Under the pieces are notes generated by a model. That model was not told the origin of the DNA. It worked only from the letters and a program-made list of their open reading frames with translations, and did no database searches. 64,000 bases of DNA, taken from the NCBI GenBank assembly GCA_004211885.1, contig SHBV01000003.1, positions 1-64,000 on the forward strand. The letters run 5' to 3'. Of this stretch, positions 18,938-28,343 are shown piece after piece. The position numbers were made by a program, and so were the translations under genes. The first letter of the stretch is position 1, and each line of letters begins with the position of its first letter. This DNA is from Verrucomicrobiaceae bacterium. GTDB taxonomy: Bacteria > Verrucomicrobiota > Verrucomicrobiia > Verrucomicrobiales > DEV007.

Positions 18938-19726
18938 ATGGATCGCGATCGTTTATTTTTAGTTTGTGCTGCGGTTTTTTTCTGCGGTGGATTTTTATAT
19001 GCAATTACATCTTTGCGTAGTGGGCATTATAAAAATTCCAAATGGAATTTCCTAGCCATGTTTTTGGGCATGATCTTTCAATCGATGTTCTTGGCAGAGC
19101 GCGGTCAAATTCATGGGCGATGTCCAGTGACCAATTTATTGGAAATACTTGTTTTTGTGTCTTGGTCGATGGTCATTATCTATCTTCTTTTTGGATCAAG
19201 TTATAGGCTTTCATTGATGGGAGTCTTTACTTCACCTTTGGTTCTTATTACCTGCATAGTGGCGGCTTTAGTTCCATTTGATAAGGATCTGGCAATCAAA
19301 CTGGCGGCCGCTCGTGGCGGGACGGAGACATGGACAGAATTTCACATCGGAGTGTCGCTAATTTCATATGGATCCTTTGGCATGGCTTGCGTAGCAGGTT
19401 TGATGTTTTTACTCCAAGAGCACCATGTTCGATCGGGGAAATTAGAGACATTATTTTACCATTTGCCTCCAATGCATAATTTGTCTAAAGCGGTTTTCAG
19501 ACTTATGTTTTTTGGGGTCATATTATTAGCAGCTGGAATTTTTTCTGCAGAAAAAATTCCTCCTAATGGAGACAGTCATGCTTTATGGCCTTTGTATGCG
19601 GTATGGATTCTCTATGCAGTGATTTGCTTAGTTGGTTTTTTCCGTGGGATGGTTGCTCGTAGGCTTTCTCAGTTTGCTGTATTTGCCTTCATGGTTCCAC
19701 TTTTGAGTTTGTTGATTATTTCATAG
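18938..19726 (+). CDS. CcsA/HemX-type membrane protein
   Basis: A 262-residue polytopic membrane protein with about eight hydrophobic helices. It belongs to the cytochrome c assembly (CcsA/CcmC/HemX) family: WTEFHIGVSLISYGSFGMACVAGL has the family's conserved His and helix, and a second His lies in LPPMHNLSKAVFRLMFFG. The tryptophan-rich haem-binding motif of CcsA is not evident, which fits the HemX branch. It heads the hemA-hemC-cobA/hemD operon, two codons before hemA, just as hemX stands beside hemA in Bacillus, where HemX lowers glutamyl-tRNA reductase levels. A role in haem-pathway control is thus the best inference. Confidence 0.78.
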   Translation: MDRDRLFLVCAAVFFCGGFLYAITSLRSGHYKNSKWNFLAMFLGMIFQSMFLAERGQIHGRCPVTNLLEILVFVSWSMVIIYLLFGSSYRLSLMGVFTSPLVLITCIVAALVPFDKDLAIKLAAARGGTETWTEFHIGVSLISYGSFGMACVAGLMFLLQEHHVRSGKLETLFYHLPPMHNLSKAVFRLMFFGVILLAAGIFSAEKIPPNGDSHALWPLYAVWILYAVICLVGFFRGMVARRLSQFAVFAFMVPLLSLLIIS

Positions 19727-19731
19727 AATTG

Positions 19732-20808
19732 ATGGGAGATACGAATTCAGCTGAGATCTTTTGTGTGGGCATTAATCATGAATCGGCTCCGGTATCGGTT
19801 CGTGAACAAATGGCCATTCCAGAGACTAAACTTGGTGAAAAATGTTCTATAATCACCGATAAGGAAAAATTTCATGAGGCAGTGATTATTTCCACCTGCA
19901 ATCGTATTGAAATATATACCGTAGCCAATTCAGACGAATTTTCTAAACTTGAGGAGTGTTTTGCGTTTTTATATGAGACCGAGGAAATGAAGTCTTTGCC
20001 TTTTTATAAATTTAGGGGATCTGAGATGGTGAATCATTTGTGTCGAGTCGCAAGTGGTCTTGATTCAATGATTTTAGGGGAAACTGAAATTTTGGGACAA
20101 GTTAAAAAATCCTATGCTGCTGCGCATTTGGCGGGACAAACTTCACGTTATTTAAATAAACTTTTTCAGAATGTTTTTAAGATTGCCAAATATGTAAGAA
20201 CTAATTCAAAAATTACTCGTGGAGCGACCTCGGTAGGTGCTGCTGGAGTCGATTTAGCAGAGAAAATCTTTGGAGATTTGCAAGACTGTAATGTGATGAT
20301 TCTTGGAGCAGGACAGATGGGTGAAATGGTTGCTAAAACACTCGCTGGTCGTGGAGTAAAAGGACTAGTAGTCTCAAGTAGATCCTATGACAAGGCCATT
20401 GCTCTTGCGGAAGAAATGAACGGAAAAGCCTATGAGTTTGAGGAGGGATTAACACGACTATTTGAAGCGGATATTATTATTACTGCAACGTCTTCCCCTC
20501 ATACACTTTTAACTAAAGAACAGATTGGACCAACTGTCCGAAAGCGACGCGGCCGGCCATTATTTATTATAGATATAGCAGTTCCGAGAGACGTTGATGA
20601 AGGAGTTGCAAGCGTTCCAGGTGTTTACTTATATGATATGGATGCTTTACAAAGAATCACGGTGTCTGCTCATGCAAGGCGCGAAGAACAAATTATAATA
20701 TGTGAAGACCTCATATCAGCTGAAGTTGCTAAATTGGAACTAGATATAAGTTCTAGAAACACACAAAAGTATTCTGACCAAGGGGATGACCCTATTCCAA
20801 CAGTATGA
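19732..20808 (+). CDS. hemA: Glutamyl-tRNA reductase
   Basis: A 358-residue NADPH-dependent reductase, first committed enzyme of the C5 pathway from glutamyl-tRNA to 5-aminolevulinate. Seen: GINHESAPVSVREQ, the catalytic Cys-56 in STCNRIEIY, GLDSMILGETEILGQVK, and the NADPH-binding MILGAGQMGEMVA. It is shorter than the 420 or so residues of many homologues, mainly by a reduced C-terminal dimerisation domain. The ATG at 19732 is used; a TTG sits one codon earlier. The stop overlaps the hemC start by four bases (20805-20808), so the two are coupled. Confidence 0.96.
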   Translation: MGDTNSAEIFCVGINHESAPVSVREQMAIPETKLGEKCSIITDKEKFHEAVIISTCNRIEIYTVANSDEFSKLEECFAFLYETEEMKSLPFYKFRGSEMVNHLCRVASGLDSMILGETEILGQVKKSYAAAHLAGQTSRYLNKLFQNVFKIAKYVRTNSKITRGATSVGAAGVDLAEKIFGDLQDCNVMILGAGQMGEMVAKTLAGRGVKGLVVSSRSYDKAIALAEEMNGKAYEFEEGLTRLFEADIIITATSSPHTLLTKEQIGPTVRKRRGRPLFIIDIAVPRDVDEGVASVPGVYLYDMDALQRITVSAHARREEQIIICEDLISAEVAKLELDISSRNTQKYSDQGDDPIPTV

Positions 20809-21779
20809 ATAAAATTGTTCTTGGAACCAGGGGAAGTGACTTGGCTCTTTATCAAGCCCGATCCGTTGCAACCGAGCTAAGGGCAAAAGGATTTGAAGGA
20901 GAAATTGAAGAGCGTATTATTCAAACCAGTGGTGATAGGTATAAAGATTTAAAGCTAACTGATTTTTCGAAGGGACATCAGCCCATAGTGGAAAAAGGAG
21001 TTTTCACTAAAGAATTAGAAGATGCTTTGATAAAGGGTGAAATTAACGCTGCTGTCCACAGCTTAAAGGATCTGCCCTCAGAACTGGGTTCTGATTTTCA
21101 GATTTCATCAGTTATGCAACGTGCACCTATTGAAGACCTTTTAATTTTTAGGAACAATGCATGCTCTATAGAGGACCTTGAAAAAAATTCTTGTGTAGCA
21201 ACGAGTAGTGTTCGCAGGGCCCGAACCCTTGGTTGGAAAAGACCAGATATAGTCATTTCAGAAATTCGAGGAAATGTACCTACTCGACTCAGGAAGTTAA
21301 TTGATGGGAAAGCTGGTCATGCGACTATTTTGGCTAGGGCTGGACTTGAGAGACTAGAACTTTATGATTCCGAGTCCGCTCAAATTATTATTGATGATAA
21401 AGTTCTAGAGTGCTTACCTCTGAGTGTTTCTGATTTTATTCCGGCCGCTGGTCAAGGTGCAATAGCGGTAGAAACGCTTGCGGATTCTCCAATATCTGAG
21501 TCGCTTAAATTAATTAACGATGTTGATACAGAGGATTGCGTTAGTGCAGAAAGAGAATTTCTCCGACTCCTCGGAGCAGGTTGTGATACTCCGGTAGGGG
21601 TCAGTGCACATTTGTTAGCAAAAGATAATGAGTTGGAAATAAGTGCTATAGTCTTTGATGAAGAAAAATTAGACTCAGCCCCGAAGACCGGAACCAAAAT
21701 AGGAAAAAGAGACGAATTAAATAAAATTGCATTTGATTTGTTGAATCAAATGGGAATTGATGCATTTGAACATGAGTGA
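20805..21779 (+). CDS. hemC: Hydroxymethylbilane synthase (porphobilinogen deaminase)
   Basis: A 324-residue cytosolic enzyme that polymerises four porphobilinogens into hydroxymethylbilane. It opens with LGTRGSDLALYQA, and Cys-260 in LLGAGCDTPVG carries the dipyrromethane cofactor. AAVHSLKDLPSE and IRGNVPTRLRKL are the substrate-binding motifs. It overlaps hemA at the start and the uroporphyrinogen gene at the end, so the whole hem cluster is one tightly coupled operon. hemB and hemL are not in the window. Confidence 0.97.
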   Translation: MNKIVLGTRGSDLALYQARSVATELRAKGFEGEIEERIIQTSGDRYKDLKLTDFSKGHQPIVEKGVFTKELEDALIKGEINAAVHSLKDLPSELGSDFQISSVMQRAPIEDLLIFRNNACSIEDLEKNSCVATSSVRRARTLGWKRPDIVISEIRGNVPTRLRKLIDGKAGHATILARAGLERLELYDSESAQIIIDDKVLECLPLSVSDFIPAAGQGAIAVETLADSPISESLKLINDVDTEDCVSAEREFLRLLGAGCDTPVGVSAHLLAKDNELEISAIVFDEEKLDSAPKTGTKIGKRDELNKIAFDLLNQMGIDAFEHE

Positions 21780-23307
21780 TTCTGAAAATAACAAGAAAGG
21801 AATTTGCTATCTGGTGGGAGCTGGTCCTGGGGACCCTGGCCTTCTTACATTGCGCGCAAAGCATTGCCTTGAAATGGCTGATGTCGTTGTCTATGACTAC
21901 CTATGCAATATAGATATACTTAACCATGCTCCTGTAACCTCTGAAAAGATTTATGCGGGAAAAAAGGCAGCTGATCATGCTATTCCTCAGGATCAATTAA
22001 ATGATTTGCTTGTTAAATTATCACTGGAGGGAAAAACCGTGGTGAGGTTGAAGGGTGGTGATCCATTCGTATTCGGTAGAGGAGGTGAGGAGGCTCAGGA
22101 ATTATATGAGTCTGGTGTCCCTTTTGAGATTGTTCCTGGAATCAGTTCTTCAGTAGCAGGTCCAGCATACGCAGGCATTCCTGTGACGCATCGAGACCAT
22201 TGTTCTCAGCTGACTATTTTTACAGGCCACGAGGATCCTACTAAAGAAGATACCGCTGTAGATTACTCCAAAATTGGAAATTCCGATGGGACAAAAGTCA
22301 TGTTGATGGGGGTAGGACAACTAGAAAGAGTTACTAAGATGATGATTGCTGGTGGAGCTTCACCAGATACACCAGTAGCTCTAATTCGATGGGCAACGAC
22401 TGGTCGTCAGAGAACTTTAATTGGTGAATTAGGAGATATTTCAAGCAGATCAGAAAAAGTTGGATTCAAGGCTCCTGCTGTGGCCATTTTTGGACAAGTT
22501 GTTAAGTTAAGGGAATCATTGAATTGGTTTGAAAATCGCCCATTGTTTGGAAAACAAATTGTTGTTACTAGAACGCGGAGTCAGGCAGGAGAGCTCAGTG
22601 CTCAGTTGAGATGCATCGGGGCTGACGTTGATGAAATGCCTACAATCAGAATTGAGCCACCTGAGGACATCAAAGCGTTTGCACAATTAGTACAGGATGC
22701 TCATAAATATTCTTGGATCATATTCACTAGCCCCAACGGAGTAGATGCTTTCTTTGATATGTTTTTTAAACTCTACAAAGATGCTCGATCCATAGGAGGT
22801 GCGAAGATAGCAGTCATAGGTCCAGGCACCCAAAAAAGAGTTCAGACTTATCATCTTTCAGTAGATTTAATTCCAGACGAATATGTTGCTGAAGGTTTAT
22901 TAAAGAAGTTGATGGAGGAAAGTATTGAGAATGAAACTGTTTTGCTAGTTCGTCCTTCTAGTGCAAGAGATGTAATTTCTGATGGTTTGACAGAGGCTGG
23001 AGCAATTGTTGATGAAGCGATAGCTTATCAGACCGTATCTGAGTCAGAAGACCCGACCGGTGCCGTTGAAAGGTTCCGGGCAGGAGAGACTGATCTTATC
23101 ACTTTTACCAGTTCGAGTACTGTAGAGAGTTTTTTGGATATGGATTTACCAATTCCAGAGCACTTGATAATTGCTAGTATCGGACCGATCACTTCACAGA
23201 CCTTGCAATCTGCCGGGTTGCGAGTTGATATAGAAGCTAAGGAATCAAATATTCCTGGGCTTGTTTCAGCAATAGAGGATTACTTTGTAGAGCTCGTAGA
23301 AGATTAG
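21772..23307 (+). CDS. Fused uroporphyrinogen-III C-methyltransferase / uroporphyrinogen-III synthase
   Basis: A 511-residue two-domain protein. Residues 1 to about 255 are a CobA/SUMT methyltransferase (VGAGPGDPGLLTLRA, KGGDPFVFGRGGEEA, VPGISSSVAGPAYAGIP, PVALIRWATTGRQRT) that makes precorrin-2 for sirohaem and B12. Residues 260-511 are a HemD uroporphyrinogen-III synthase (GKQIVVTRTRSQAGEL, IIFTSPNGVDAFF, LVRPSSARDVI, ITFTSSSTVESF). The fusion lets the cyclised product pass straight to methylation or to haem. The start at 21772 overlaps hemC; ATG at 21760 is possible. Such fusions are known in Firmicutes and other phyla. Confidence 0.95.
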   Translation: MSDSENNKKGICYLVGAGPGDPGLLTLRAKHCLEMADVVVYDYLCNIDILNHAPVTSEKIYAGKKAADHAIPQDQLNDLLVKLSLEGKTVVRLKGGDPFVFGRGGEEAQELYESGVPFEIVPGISSSVAGPAYAGIPVTHRDHCSQLTIFTGHEDPTKEDTAVDYSKIGNSDGTKVMLMGVGQLERVTKMMIAGGASPDTPVALIRWATTGRQRTLIGELGDISSRSEKVGFKAPAVAIFGQVVKLRESLNWFENRPLFGKQIVVTRTRSQAGELSAQLRCIGADVDEMPTIRIEPPEDIKAFAQLVQDAHKYSWIIFTSPNGVDAFFDMFFKLYKDARSIGGAKIAVIGPGTQKRVQTYHLSVDLIPDEYVAEGLLKKLMEESIENETVLLVRPSSARDVISDGLTEAGAIVDEAIAYQTVSESEDPTGAVERFRAGETDLITFTSSSTVESFLDMDLPIPEHLIIASIGPITSQTLQSAGLRVDIEAKESNIPGLVSAIEDYFVELVED

Positions 23308-23310
23308 ATC

Positions 23311-23324
23311 GTTCACGAGTGAAC
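23311..23324 (+). terminator. Short hairpin after the hem operon, possible terminator
   Basis: GTTCACGAGTGAAC lies just after the last hem stop codon (23307) and is followed by TTTAATT. The stem is only 5-6 bp and the T run is short, so termination here is uncertain. Confidence 0.3.
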
Positions 23325-23371
23325 TTTAATTGCCGGACAGGCGGAATTTCCCGATGCAAATGGGATGCCTA

Positions 23372-23662
23372 TTAAGTCGCTACAGATTCGACAGTTTCTT
23401 TTGCCGCAGCAGTCGGTTCTTCGGTAGGCACTTCCTCTTCCTTTGTAGTATTGCCTCGCTTGAACACTTGAAGATTTGCTCTGAAACGCATGCGGGATTT
23501 TTTTGCTGCGGTACGTTGTTTACGTCTATAGCGCTGGAATGGAGTCTCAAAGGCACGGAGGCGGCGCATCTCATCCATGATTCCTTCAGCCTCAAGTTGG
23601 TTCTTTAAACGTTTGAGAGCTCGATCCACAGATTCACCTTTGTTAACTTCTACTTCTGGCAT
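23372..23662 (-). CDS. rpsU: Ribosomal protein bS21 with C-terminal extension
   Basis: A 96-residue small-subunit protein. The first 65 or so residues are bS21: VEVNKGESVDRALKRLKNQ, FETPFQRYRRKQ and the basic KKSRMRFRA. bS21 sits near the anti-Shine-Dalgarno sequence and helps initiation. Here about 25 extra Glu/Thr/Ala-rich residues are appended (KEEEVPTEEPTAAAKE), making it longer than the usual 65-71. It starts 81 bases after secDF on the same strand, without a visible ribosome-binding site. Confidence 0.9.
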   Translation of the reverse strand: MPEVEVNKGESVDRALKRLKNQLEAEGIMDEMRRLRAFETPFQRYRRKQRTAAKKSRMRFRANLQVFKRGNTTKEEEVPTEEPTAAAKETVESVAT

Positions 23663-23743
23663 ATGTATTTGTTGATTAATATATAGATCCTATTTTAGGG
23701 GGGCTAATCTTAGCGGTTAAGTATGAATCAGTCAAGTGAGGTT

Positions 23744-26122
23744 CTAATTTGTTACAGTAGCTGAACTAATGTCATCCTGATCGGCATCCAAGATCTCACG
23801 TCGCAAATTAACTTTTTTCTTCTTGGCCCACCAATAAACAATAGGAGAAGCAATAAATATTGAGGAATAGGTTCCTATAATAACTCCTATAATGATTGCA
23901 AAAGAAAAGTCATTCAGTGCTGGTCCACCATACAATAGCAAGCATGTTACTGTAATGAGGGTAGTTAAACTGGTGAGGATCGTTCGCGAGAGTGTGGCGT
24001 TAATGGCGGCATTCATGATGTCTTTTACATTACCTCGCTGACTTCGAAGACCTTCTCTTATACGGTCAAAAACGACTATTGTATCGTTAATAGAATAACC
24101 AGCAATGGTCAGAAAGGCTCCGACCAGTATTAGATTAAGCTCCTTTCCGCAGAGAACTGTAATTCCTATTACAATAAACAAATCATGAATGAGGGCAGCA
24201 ATAGCTCCGATTGCGAATGAAAATTCAAAACGGAAAGTCACATAAATGAAAATAACTCCAAGCCCAGCAATGAGTGCGTAGAGAGATCTTTTTGCCATTT
24301 CACCAGCAACAACAGAACCGATCTGTTGGCTCTGAATTTGACCATCCGCGAGGCCTGCCGTTGCGATGGCTTGTTTTACCTTTTCACCAGAGCCTGGCTC
24401 AACACGAACGGAAAAGATTGTATTCTCGCTACCTATCGGAGTCAGTTTCTGAATCTGAGGTTTCTTGGTTTCATTGAGTGTGTCTGTTATTACTGTATCA
24501 ATGGACTCTCTTGTCGTGCTTTCTGATGCGTTAAATCTTAGCTGATCCCCACCGACAAATTCAATGCCAAGTGCCCCATCTCGTTTTGTTGCCATTGTCC
24601 CAATAGTCAAAGCAATAAGAGCAAAAGAAATGAAGCGGCTAAATTTGGTTAGTCCAAGAAAGTTGATTTTTTTATTGGATAGTACAGGAGTAAATGTCAG
24701 AGGCTTATTTAACTTTCTTGTAGCACTGAGCCAATTGAAGGATACCCGAGTCACTAGAAGTGCTGAGAAGAGTGACACAATTATTCCAATTGTCAGTGTC
24801 ACGGCGAATCCTTGGATCGCGCCCTCTGCTAGCCATAAAAGAACCAAGGCTGTAATGAGCGTGGTAATTTGAGCATCAAAAATTGCTGAGAAGGCCTTTT
24901 CGTATGCAGTTTGAATGGCAATTCCTATTGTCTTTCCTGCTGCCATTTCTTCTCGTAACCTTTCATAAATCAATACGTTTGCATCTATAGCGATGCCTAT
25001 CGTAAGAATGACTCCTGCGATCCCGGCCAGAGTAAAATCAGCTTGGAAAATCGCAAGAATACCAAAGAGGAGAATAATGTTCATGGTCAAGCCAATCAGA
25101 GCGATCAGCCCAGCAAAACGATAGAAAATGGCCATGAATAATGCAGTTAAAGCTAGTCCCGATATCCCTGCACGAATTCCTTGATTGACGGCTTCATTTG
25201 CTAGGGTTGGAGGGAAGGACTCTTCATAAAGGATTTCCGGTTTTACTGCTAAAGGATTACGCATGGACACTGATAATGTATTTGCCTCCTGCTCAGTGAA
25301 GTTGCCGGTTATTTGACAATTACCTCCGGGAATGTGCCCATTAAATACAGCCGCTGAAATAATTTTCCCGTCAAGAAGTATTGCCATTTGAGTAGAGCCA
25401 TCGCCAGCATACTTTTTACTGACTTCCGAAAGAGTCTTTTCTCCGTCCCCAACGAAAGTGATGTTAATTTTCCAATTTCCCGCTTCATTGAAGGCATATG
25501 CAGCGGTAACATCTTTACCTTCGATCATGACTTCATCCCTAAGTAACAGCTTTTTTGGTCCTTGAGAGTCTTCTTTTTGTTTATCGTATTCTGCTATTTT
25601 TGAAAAAGGGACAACGTCTTCTCCTCTTTCAATTTTACCAATCGTTATCTCGTTATTTTGTTCATGAGTAAGATAGAGCTCAAGGATGGCGGATTTCTGA
25701 AGTTGGGCACGGATCTGTTTAATTTTATTATCATCAATATTTTGATTGGCATCTCCTTCACGGTGTGGAATATCAACGACGAGCCGATCATCTCCTTCTG
25801 GGGCAATACTGATATCACTCACTGAGCCTGCCAGTCTTTTTTGCAAAACATTAAGAGCTTCTTCCTGATCCTTTTTATTGATGGGTTCTTCAGCTTCAGC
25901 CCTTGGATTAAGTTGGAGAGTGAAGCGGACTCCACCCGCAAGGTCCATGCCGCGATTAATTTTTTCTTCGGGCGGGAGCAAAGAATATACGCAGAAGCCT
26001 GCCAATCCTAAGGCGAGGGCTGTTCCGATGATCCTTTGACGGAAGTCAGAGTCAGTCCCGAAGTACCAAATAAAGAGTGCAAATAAGGACAGTGCGATGA
26101 GGAAAGCGACAGTTGGTTGCAT
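23744..26122 (-). CDS. secDF: SecD-SecF fusion protein export membrane protein
   Basis: A 792-residue fused SecD/SecF, which uses the proton gradient to pull secreted proteins through the Sec channel. The SecD half has a first helix near the start, GGVRFTLQLNP, a periplasmic P1 region and membrane helices with AGIAGVILTIGIAIDANVLI. The SecF half begins around residue 490 with GIEFVGGDQLRF and has GYSINDTIVVFDRIRE. Both halves are full length. It lies with rpsU downstream and a 257-base leader region upstream. Fusion of the two is common in several phyla, including Bacteroidetes and Verrucomicrobia. Confidence 0.97.
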   Translation of the reverse strand: MQPTVAFLIALSLFALFIWYFGTDSDFRQRIIGTALALGLAGFCVYSLLPPEEKINRGMDLAGGVRFTLQLNPRAEAEEPINKKDQEEALNVLQKRLAGSVSDISIAPEGDDRLVVDIPHREGDANQNIDDNKIKQIRAQLQKSAILELYLTHEQNNEITIGKIERGEDVVPFSKIAEYDKQKEDSQGPKKLLLRDEVMIEGKDVTAAYAFNEAGNWKINITFVGDGEKTLSEVSKKYAGDGSTQMAILLDGKIISAAVFNGHIPGGNCQITGNFTEQEANTLSVSMRNPLAVKPEILYEESFPPTLANEAVNQGIRAGISGLALTALFMAIFYRFAGLIALIGLTMNIILLFGILAIFQADFTLAGIAGVILTIGIAIDANVLIYERLREEMAAGKTIGIAIQTAYEKAFSAIFDAQITTLITALVLLWLAEGAIQGFAVTLTIGIIVSLFSALLVTRVSFNWLSATRKLNKPLTFTPVLSNKKINFLGLTKFSRFISFALIALTIGTMATKRDGALGIEFVGGDQLRFNASESTTRESIDTVITDTLNETKKPQIQKLTPIGSENTIFSVRVEPGSGEKVKQAIATAGLADGQIQSQQIGSVVAGEMAKRSLYALIAGLGVIFIYVTFRFEFSFAIGAIAALIHDLFIVIGITVLCGKELNLILVGAFLTIAGYSINDTIVVFDRIREGLRSQRGNVKDIMNAAINATLSRTILTSLTTLITVTCLLLYGGPALNDFSFAIIIGVIIGTYSSIFIASPIVYWWAKKKKVNLRREILDADQDDISSATVTN

Positions 26123-26379
26123 TGAGGTGATGATGTATTTATCCCTGCTCCGAAACAGGGGCGGGAAATTTACAGGTTTTTATTAGAAAAACAACCTTAC
26201 TCTGAGAACTTAGGCATTAGTTGTAATTTAGTCTTTCTAACGAGAGGATTTCATAAATAAACTGAAAAACGCAGTGCATTTTAACAAATAAGTCTATCTA
26301 ATTTGATTATCAATGACCCAAAAATGTTAAAATACATTGAATAAATTGTTATTTAATGGCTTAGGATTTTTTTTGAACT
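26123..26379. other. Intergenic leader region upstream of secDF
   Basis: A+T-rich spacer of 257 bases between the secDF start and the MBL-hydrolase stop; both genes are on the minus strand. A small hairpin (CCCTG at 26143-26147 with CAGGG at 26156-26160) lies 21 bases before secDF. No open frame, tRNA or recognisable riboswitch was found; it presumably holds the secDF promoter. Confidence 0.5.
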
Positions 26380-27231
26380 TTATAAGAGTGCATCCGAGCA
26401 CCATCCTTGGCCATTTTGCAAGACACAGAAAGGTTGATCTAAACTTTCGCATGCTCCTGTGAATTCATCAGGGCTCGCAGTATTGAATTCAAACATGTCA
26501 AAGTGATGAGGAATAGCTATTTTTGCATTAATTTCTTTTGAAAGTGTCGCAGCTTCAGTTCCATTAAGATTACCGGCTACGCGTCTAGAGGGGTCGTTCC
26601 CATTGATAGGAACTAATGCGACATCAACTGATCGATTTATTAGTGAATGCGTTAATTGATCATGCCACAAAGTGTCGCCAGAGTGATATATGGTCCAATC
26701 ACCAAACTGAACGATGAATCCCATATATATTGGAGATCCTTTTTCGTCTCTTTCAACTTCATTATGAGCTGCTGCAATTCCATCGATGGTGAAGTTGCCG
26801 ATGCTTAGGGGTTCGTTTTCTTTTATCCCAATTAATTTGATTCCTGAATCTTTGCCTAGCCTTTCATTGGCAAAATGAATGTTAGCCTTGGGGAGGATTA
26901 AACGAAGGCCCGGCCTAGATTCATTGATAGCGAGAAGTGTTGTAGCATCTAAGTGGTCAGTATGGTTGTGGGATGAGGTGGCAATGCTAACGAAATCAAG
27001 TTCCTTTGGATTTATCGTTTGTTCCGTGACTCGTATGTGAGGCTTATCAGTCGTTGAGTATTTATCAGTTAGTGAATCCGATAAATATGGATCTAATAAG
27101 AGGTAATCCTGCTGCCACTTTATAAGGAAGCCACTTTGTCCAAGCCACCAGAGATGAAATTTTTCAGAAGATTCATCTGCATTTTCAATTTCAGATACGA
27201 GTTCCTGATTTTTTTTATAGGCGGATTTCAT
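26380..27231 (-). CDS. MBL-fold metallohydrolase (UlaG-like)
   Basis: A 283-residue metallo-beta-lactamase-fold hydrolase. The core motif is SSHNHTDHLD (HxHxDH), preceded by WWLGQSGFLIKW and LLLDPYLSDS, and later HSGDTLWHD and IPHHFDMFEF supply further metal ligands. This layout is that of the UlaG/RomA-like branch, which includes lactonases and phospholipid-derived hydrolases; the substrate is not evident. The ATG at 27231 is chosen since the upstream alternatives lie inside the preceding gene. It follows the core MetE-like gene with a spacing of 7 bases, so the two are in one operon. Confidence 0.85.
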   Translation of the reverse strand: MKSAYKKNQELVSEIENADESSEKFHLWWLGQSGFLIKWQQDYLLLDPYLSDSLTDKYSTTDKPHIRVTEQTINPKELDFVSIATSSHNHTDHLDATTLLAINESRPGLRLILPKANIHFANERLGKDSGIKLIGIKENEPLSIGNFTIDGIAAAHNEVERDEKGSPIYMGFIVQFGDWTIYHSGDTLWHDQLTHSLINRSVDVALVPINGNDPSRRVAGNLNGTEAATLSKEINAKIAIPHHFDMFEFNTASPDEFTGACESLDQPFCVLQNGQGWCSDALL

Positions 27232-27238
27232 TTTTCTG

Positions 27239-28267
27239 TTAAAGGCTATCTCTGACAATTTTGGCAGCAGAGCACATGTTCTTTAACTTTTGTTTGGCTG
27301 CCCATCGAGCAGTCTGACTGAGTCCGCAATCAGGTGCTAGTACAAGTTTTTCCGGATCAGCATATTTCATGCATTCGCGGATTCTAGAGACAAGAAAATC
27401 AACAGGTTCAATGAAATAACTTTTCACGTCAATGATCCCTACTGCTACGTCCATGACTTCTGCAACTTGGGCAATTGTTTCAAGCTCAGCATATTCTCTA
27501 TTAGCCATTTCAAGATGCATTTCATCAACTTTAAGATCCAAGAATGCAGGAAAGAGCGGCTCATAGCGTCGGTAACCTACTGAGTGTCCTTTATAGTTGC
27601 CAAAGCAAAGATGAGTGCAGAGCCTAGCTTTACCAAAGATTGTTTCGGTTGTGCGGTTAAATATATCAACAAAACGTGCCGTATCTTCTTTGTATCCATA
27701 ACAACTCATTGAGGGCTCATCGACACAAATTTCCTCGCATCCGACAGCGACTAGATCTTCAAGTTCTTTTCGGATAATAGGAAGTAAAGCTTCTGTGATT
27801 GCATAGCGATCAGTGTAATCAGCGTTAGGTAGTAATCGGCCGCTCATTGTGAAGGGGCCTGGAACACTCACTTTGAGTGAAGATTTTTTAGGAGCTATTC
27901 GTTTTAACCTTTCAAATTCGGCTACTGCACCGAGCCCGTTATTTGCTCGAAGCTCTCCAATTATTTCATGCTTTCCTCTTTGGTCGTGAGCTGGGGGACC
28001 AAAGAGCCTTGGGGACTTTTGTTCTAAAGCAATTCCATCCAAGTGACCATAAAAAGAAAGGTTAAAATCTAATCGGGTTTGTTCTCCGTCCGTGATGACA
28101 TCGAGTCCGGCATCAAGCTGATCAGTGATGGCGCATGTAGTTGCATCGTTCTTAATTTCATCAATGTCATTAGCGCCGAATTCATTTAGGTTGTTGCCTA
28201 CGAAATGCAGCCAACTTGGAAATGGGTAGCTGCCAATGACTGTCGTGCGTAATGGTTTATCTTTCAT
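27239..28267 (-). CDS. Core MetE-type (cobalamin-independent) methyltransferase-like protein
   Basis: A 342-residue protein equal in size to the catalytic C-terminal barrel of MetE, without the N-terminal half. It starts TTVIGSYPFP and keeps a complete zinc site: His-219 and Cys-221 (THLCFGNYK), Glu-253 (MHLEMANR) and Cys-314 (LAPDCGLSQTARWA). VDEPSMSCYG is also conserved. Such proteins use methylcobalamin, other methyl donors, or act on related thiols. The MBL gene downstream is probably coexpressed. Since metH is present in the same window, a strict methionine synthase role is not required; the true substrate is uncertain. Confidence 0.85.
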   Translation of the reverse strand: MKDKPLRTTVIGSYPFPSWLHFVGNNLNEFGANDIDEIKNDATTCAITDQLDAGLDVITDGEQTRLDFNLSFYGHLDGIALEQKSPRLFGPPAHDQRGKHEIIGELRANNGLGAVAEFERLKRIAPKKSSLKVSVPGPFTMSGRLLPNADYTDRYAITEALLPIIRKELEDLVAVGCEEICVDEPSMSCYGYKEDTARFVDIFNRTTETIFGKARLCTHLCFGNYKGHSVGYRRYEPLFPAFLDLKVDEMHLEMANREYAELETIAQVAEVMDVAVGIIDVKSYFIEPVDFLVSRIRECMKYADPEKLVLAPDCGLSQTARWAAKQKLKNMCSAAKIVRDSL

Positions 28268-28343
28268 GAGGTCAGAAAGATCAACCTAACATTAGCAAGC
28301 CGCAATCTGGAATTCTACGGTTAGCTGACGGAACTAGGATCAG

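Noticed and set aside
26143-26160. Hairpin CCCTG/CAGGG ahead of secDF as a riboswitch or attenuator
   Set aside because: Only 5 bp, no conserved core and no T run; not enough to call.
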